Positions 61,701-64,000 of a stretch of 64,000 nucleotides of DNA are shown here, one piece after another; positions within the stretch are counted from its first letter, which is position 1; every line of letters begins with the position of its first letter. Both the position numbers and the translations under genes were made by a program. Source of the stretch: Chloranthus sessilifolius (taxonomy: Eukaryota; Streptophyta; Magnoliopsida; Chloranthales; Chloranthaceae). The notes under the pieces were generated by a model. The model was not told the DNA's origin. It did not search any database and was given only the letters and a program-made list of their open reading frames with translations. Location: the NCBI GenBank assembly GCA_021018995.1, contig CM037595.1:95740491-95804490 (forward strand), written 5' to 3'.

Positions 61701-64000
61701 GGTAGGCGCTCTCCTACATATTCGAATACCAGAAATCTTCCACAATTGACTCTAGACGATATAAGTTTTGAGGAGACTTTGGCACACTAGATGAAGAGGT
61801 AGGGCGAAAGGGGATCACCTTGCCAGAGACCACGACTAGGAAGCCCTTTACTAATGACCTGACCATTAACAAGGAACTCAAAGGAAACGGTTTTGACACA
61901 TCCCATAATCAACGAGACCCATTGAAGATAAAAGCCCATTTTTAAAAGAACATGCTTAAGGAAAGACCATTCAACACGGTCATAGGCTTTACTCATATCA
62001 AGTTTCAGATAACACCAACCATCCTTCCCACTTCTTTTGTTTTTAAGAAAATGAGCAACTTCAAAAGCAAGCAAAGAGTTATAAGAAATAAGTCTACTCG
62101 GGACAAAAGCACTTTCGTGTTCCGAAATAAAGTTGGGCAGAATAGCTTTTAGCCTATTAGCTAACACTTTAGCAATAATTTTATAAATGACATTGCAAAG
62201 ACTTATCTGCCTAAAATGTCAAAGGTTTTTTGGATTCTTAATTTTTGGGATAAGCACAATATGAGTGGAATTAACAAGGGATAGATTAGAAGAACCATTA
62301 AGATGAAAAGACAAAGTTAGAGAAAGATTGGCCAACAATATTCCAATAAGTTTGAAAGAAGAGAGGAGGCATACCATCGAGACTCGGGGATTTGATTGGA
62401 TGCATCTGAAAGAGGGCATCGTAGACTTCTTTATTCCTGAATTATCGGATTAGCCACACATTCTGTTCAGTCTGAACCGCAACATCAACATACTGAAGGC
62501 CCCCATCAATTCTGACCGGATTAGAGGAAGTAAACAGGTTTGAAAAGTAAGTTGAAATACTTTGTTCCATATCAGCCCGGGAAGTGTGCCAGTTGCCAGA
62601 TTCATCATCTAGGCCCTTAATGAAATTAGTCTTTCTACTATGTGACGCGGCTGAGTGAAAAAACTCTGTATTCTTATCCCCATTCTTTATCCATAAATCT
62701 TTGAATTGTTGTTGCTACATCAGTTCCTTCTTACCTAGAAGATCGTCAATTTCCTTGAGAATTTTCCTCTCATCCTCACTGTTGATGGAGGACACATCCG
62801 TGCTTCTCTTAATTTTCAATGAATTTTGCAGCCTTGAAATGCTACGTTGAATGTTCCCAAAAGTGTCCTTATTCCACTGCATCAATTGCTTTGAGAGAGA
62901 GTCAATCTTGTTGCAAAGGTTTGAATTATGGTCTAACTGTAGCAAGTTCCAATAATTTTCAACAACTTCAACACATCCATCAGAATGGACCCACATAGCC
63001 TCGAAATGAAACCTTCTAGGTCCCCTTCTCCACTCACAATATGACAACGCCTCTGATATGATGATAGGAACATGATCGGATTTGGGGCAAATCAGGTAAC
63101 GCACACCATCTGAAGGGAATAAATTTTGCCACTCTCGATTAGCCATACCTCTATCTAATCTTTCTTCAATCATATTTGACCCATGTTGTTTATTGGATCA
63201 TGTATACTTGTATCTTGAGAAGCCAAGCTCAAACAGACCATTAGAATCAAGAACAATCCTGAATTGGTCCACCTAAGCCTGAGATTTAGGGACACCTCCC
63301 CTCTTCTCATGATGAAAAGCACTTTGTTAAAGTCCCCAACGCAAAGTGACGGTTGACCATTTTGATTCCCAATTCGCGACAAAAGGTCCCTAGAGTAAGA
63401 TCTGTTTTGATTTTCAGGTACACCATAGAAGCCCGCCAATCTCCACGAATCCCCAATAATAACATCAATGTGGTTCTTTGATAGACTCTGGAGATCAATA
63501 TTCCACTCTGGTTTCCAAAATAAAGCCAAGCCACCTGATCTGCCAATCGCATCAACGGAAAAACCATTTGAAAAACCAAGTTTACATTTTAGAGATTCCA
63601 TTCTACTAGATGGCAGCTTAGTCTCCATCAGAAACACCACCTCGGGGTCTTCCTTCCCAACAGAAGGTGGAGAGCACGAAGTGTCTGAGGGTTCCCAAGC
63701 CCTCGACAGTTCCAACTTAATATTTTCATTGTTTTCGGCGAGGTTGCTCAGCAACCATCACCGATAGGATCACATCATCATCATCACACGAGATATCCAG
63801 GATTTCTCTGCGCCTTTTTCGATTGTTTTGAAAATTCTACATCACGGGACAAGGGTTGTGGTCTGGGATGGGTCGGGCTTGAGACCTTTGTTTTTGGACA
63901 TGGGGCATTATTAATTGGTTCTCCAATGGCCTCAATCATGGCATCAATATTGGGCAAAGAAAGGGAGGGATTTGAGCACGAATGAGCTTGAGTCGAGGTC
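58740..64000 (-). mobile_element. L1-type LINE, ORF2 and 3' end (5' end beyond window)
   Basis: L1 elements copy themselves by target-primed reverse transcription. On the minus strand ORF2 starts at ATG 63729 with MKILSWNCRGLGNPQTLRAL, the classic AP-type endonuclease start. A frameshift follows soon after, and the frame resumes at VFLMETKLPSSRMESLK and SGGLALFWKPEWNIDL. The RT part shows HESAFVPSRLISYNSLLAFE, YLKLDMSKAYDRVEW, GLWQGDPLSPYLFI and the catalytic FFTDDS (about 61680). Then come zf-RVT (MCDVCDNSIESMEHALRDFP) and RNase H (VNFDGVWCSQTG, ADHCEAISLFEA, YRSANGVADLLDKIGH), ending at TAG 58824-58822. Several frameshifts and stops make it inactive. The last 0.93 kb is duplicated in tandem. 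Positions 63760-64000 are the ORF1 end or inter-ORF spacer. Confidence 0.88.
58794..60655 (-). repeat. 0.93 kb tandem duplication of the LINE 3' end
   Basis: Copy A 58794-59721 and copy B 59722-60655 are about 99 per cent alike. Both boundaries fall in CAAAGAG. B has a six-base extra GATGAG near 60195 and one base fewer near 59988 (CAAACTAGTAG against CAAACTTAGTAG). Each copy holds the zf-RVT, RNase H and stop. The duplication is younger than most decay in the element. Confidence 0.9.

Overview
The window is nuclear DNA of a flowering plant. The evidence is GT-AG introns in a VPS8 gene with plant-type sequence, nested Ty3/gypsy elements of the chromovirus and Athila/Tat kinds, a Ty1/copia remnant, a Mutator-like element carrying a ULP1-type protease gene, an L1-type LINE with a plant RNase H tail, and many small non-autonomous DNA elements. 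I cannot name the species. Two host genes are supported. One is the 5' half of VPS8 (minus strand, 7170 to 2840, continuing past the left edge). The other is the first two exons of an unrecognised gene (minus strand, 50745 to 49696). Almost everything else is mobile DNA.

Layout. 1-2.8 kb: a copia 3' end, a diverged tandem duplication, an RTE LINE scrap and an (AT)n tract, all probably inside a VPS8 intron. 2.8-7.3 kb: VPS8 exons 1-6 and core promoter. 7318-16252: a complete 8.9 kb KAONASHI-type MULE with about 95 bp terminal inverted repeats. It holds mudrA (plus strand) and a seven-exon ULP1/DUF1985 gene (minus strand), convergent. It sits exactly at the VPS8 TATA box, which its 9 bp target duplication has copied to both sides. 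16.4-43.25 kb: an old, broken Athila-like element whose pol is split by a younger chromovirus (21016-33924; 2.5 kb LTRs, AACGG target duplication). The chromovirus carries an extra post-pol ORF. 43.25-48.6 kb: a fold-back Athila fragment, a decayed LTR-like stretch and gene-poor DNA. 48.6-57.3 kb: a second host promoter with two exons, then a dense cluster of MITE-like fold-back elements, a hAT MITE with a perfect target duplication and a tRNA-derived SINE. 58.7-64 kb: an L1-type LINE on the minus strand with a 0.93 kb tandem duplication of its 3' end.

The most unusual signal is a set of short palindromic arrays built around ATCG...CGAT. In the MULE a unit of about 22 bp with core CAATCGNTANCGATTG fills the 5' intron of mudrA, the long introns of the ULP gene and the intergenic gap. 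In the chromovirus, TCGATTAATCGA arrays lie in both LTRs and before the extra ORF, and the same motif is scattered through the Athila spacers. Three unrelated element types in one locus therefore carry similar non-coding palindromes. I know of no named system that explains this. Both MULE genes are inactivated only by in-frame stops, with no frameshift seen, and nearly all the stops fit C-to-T decay.
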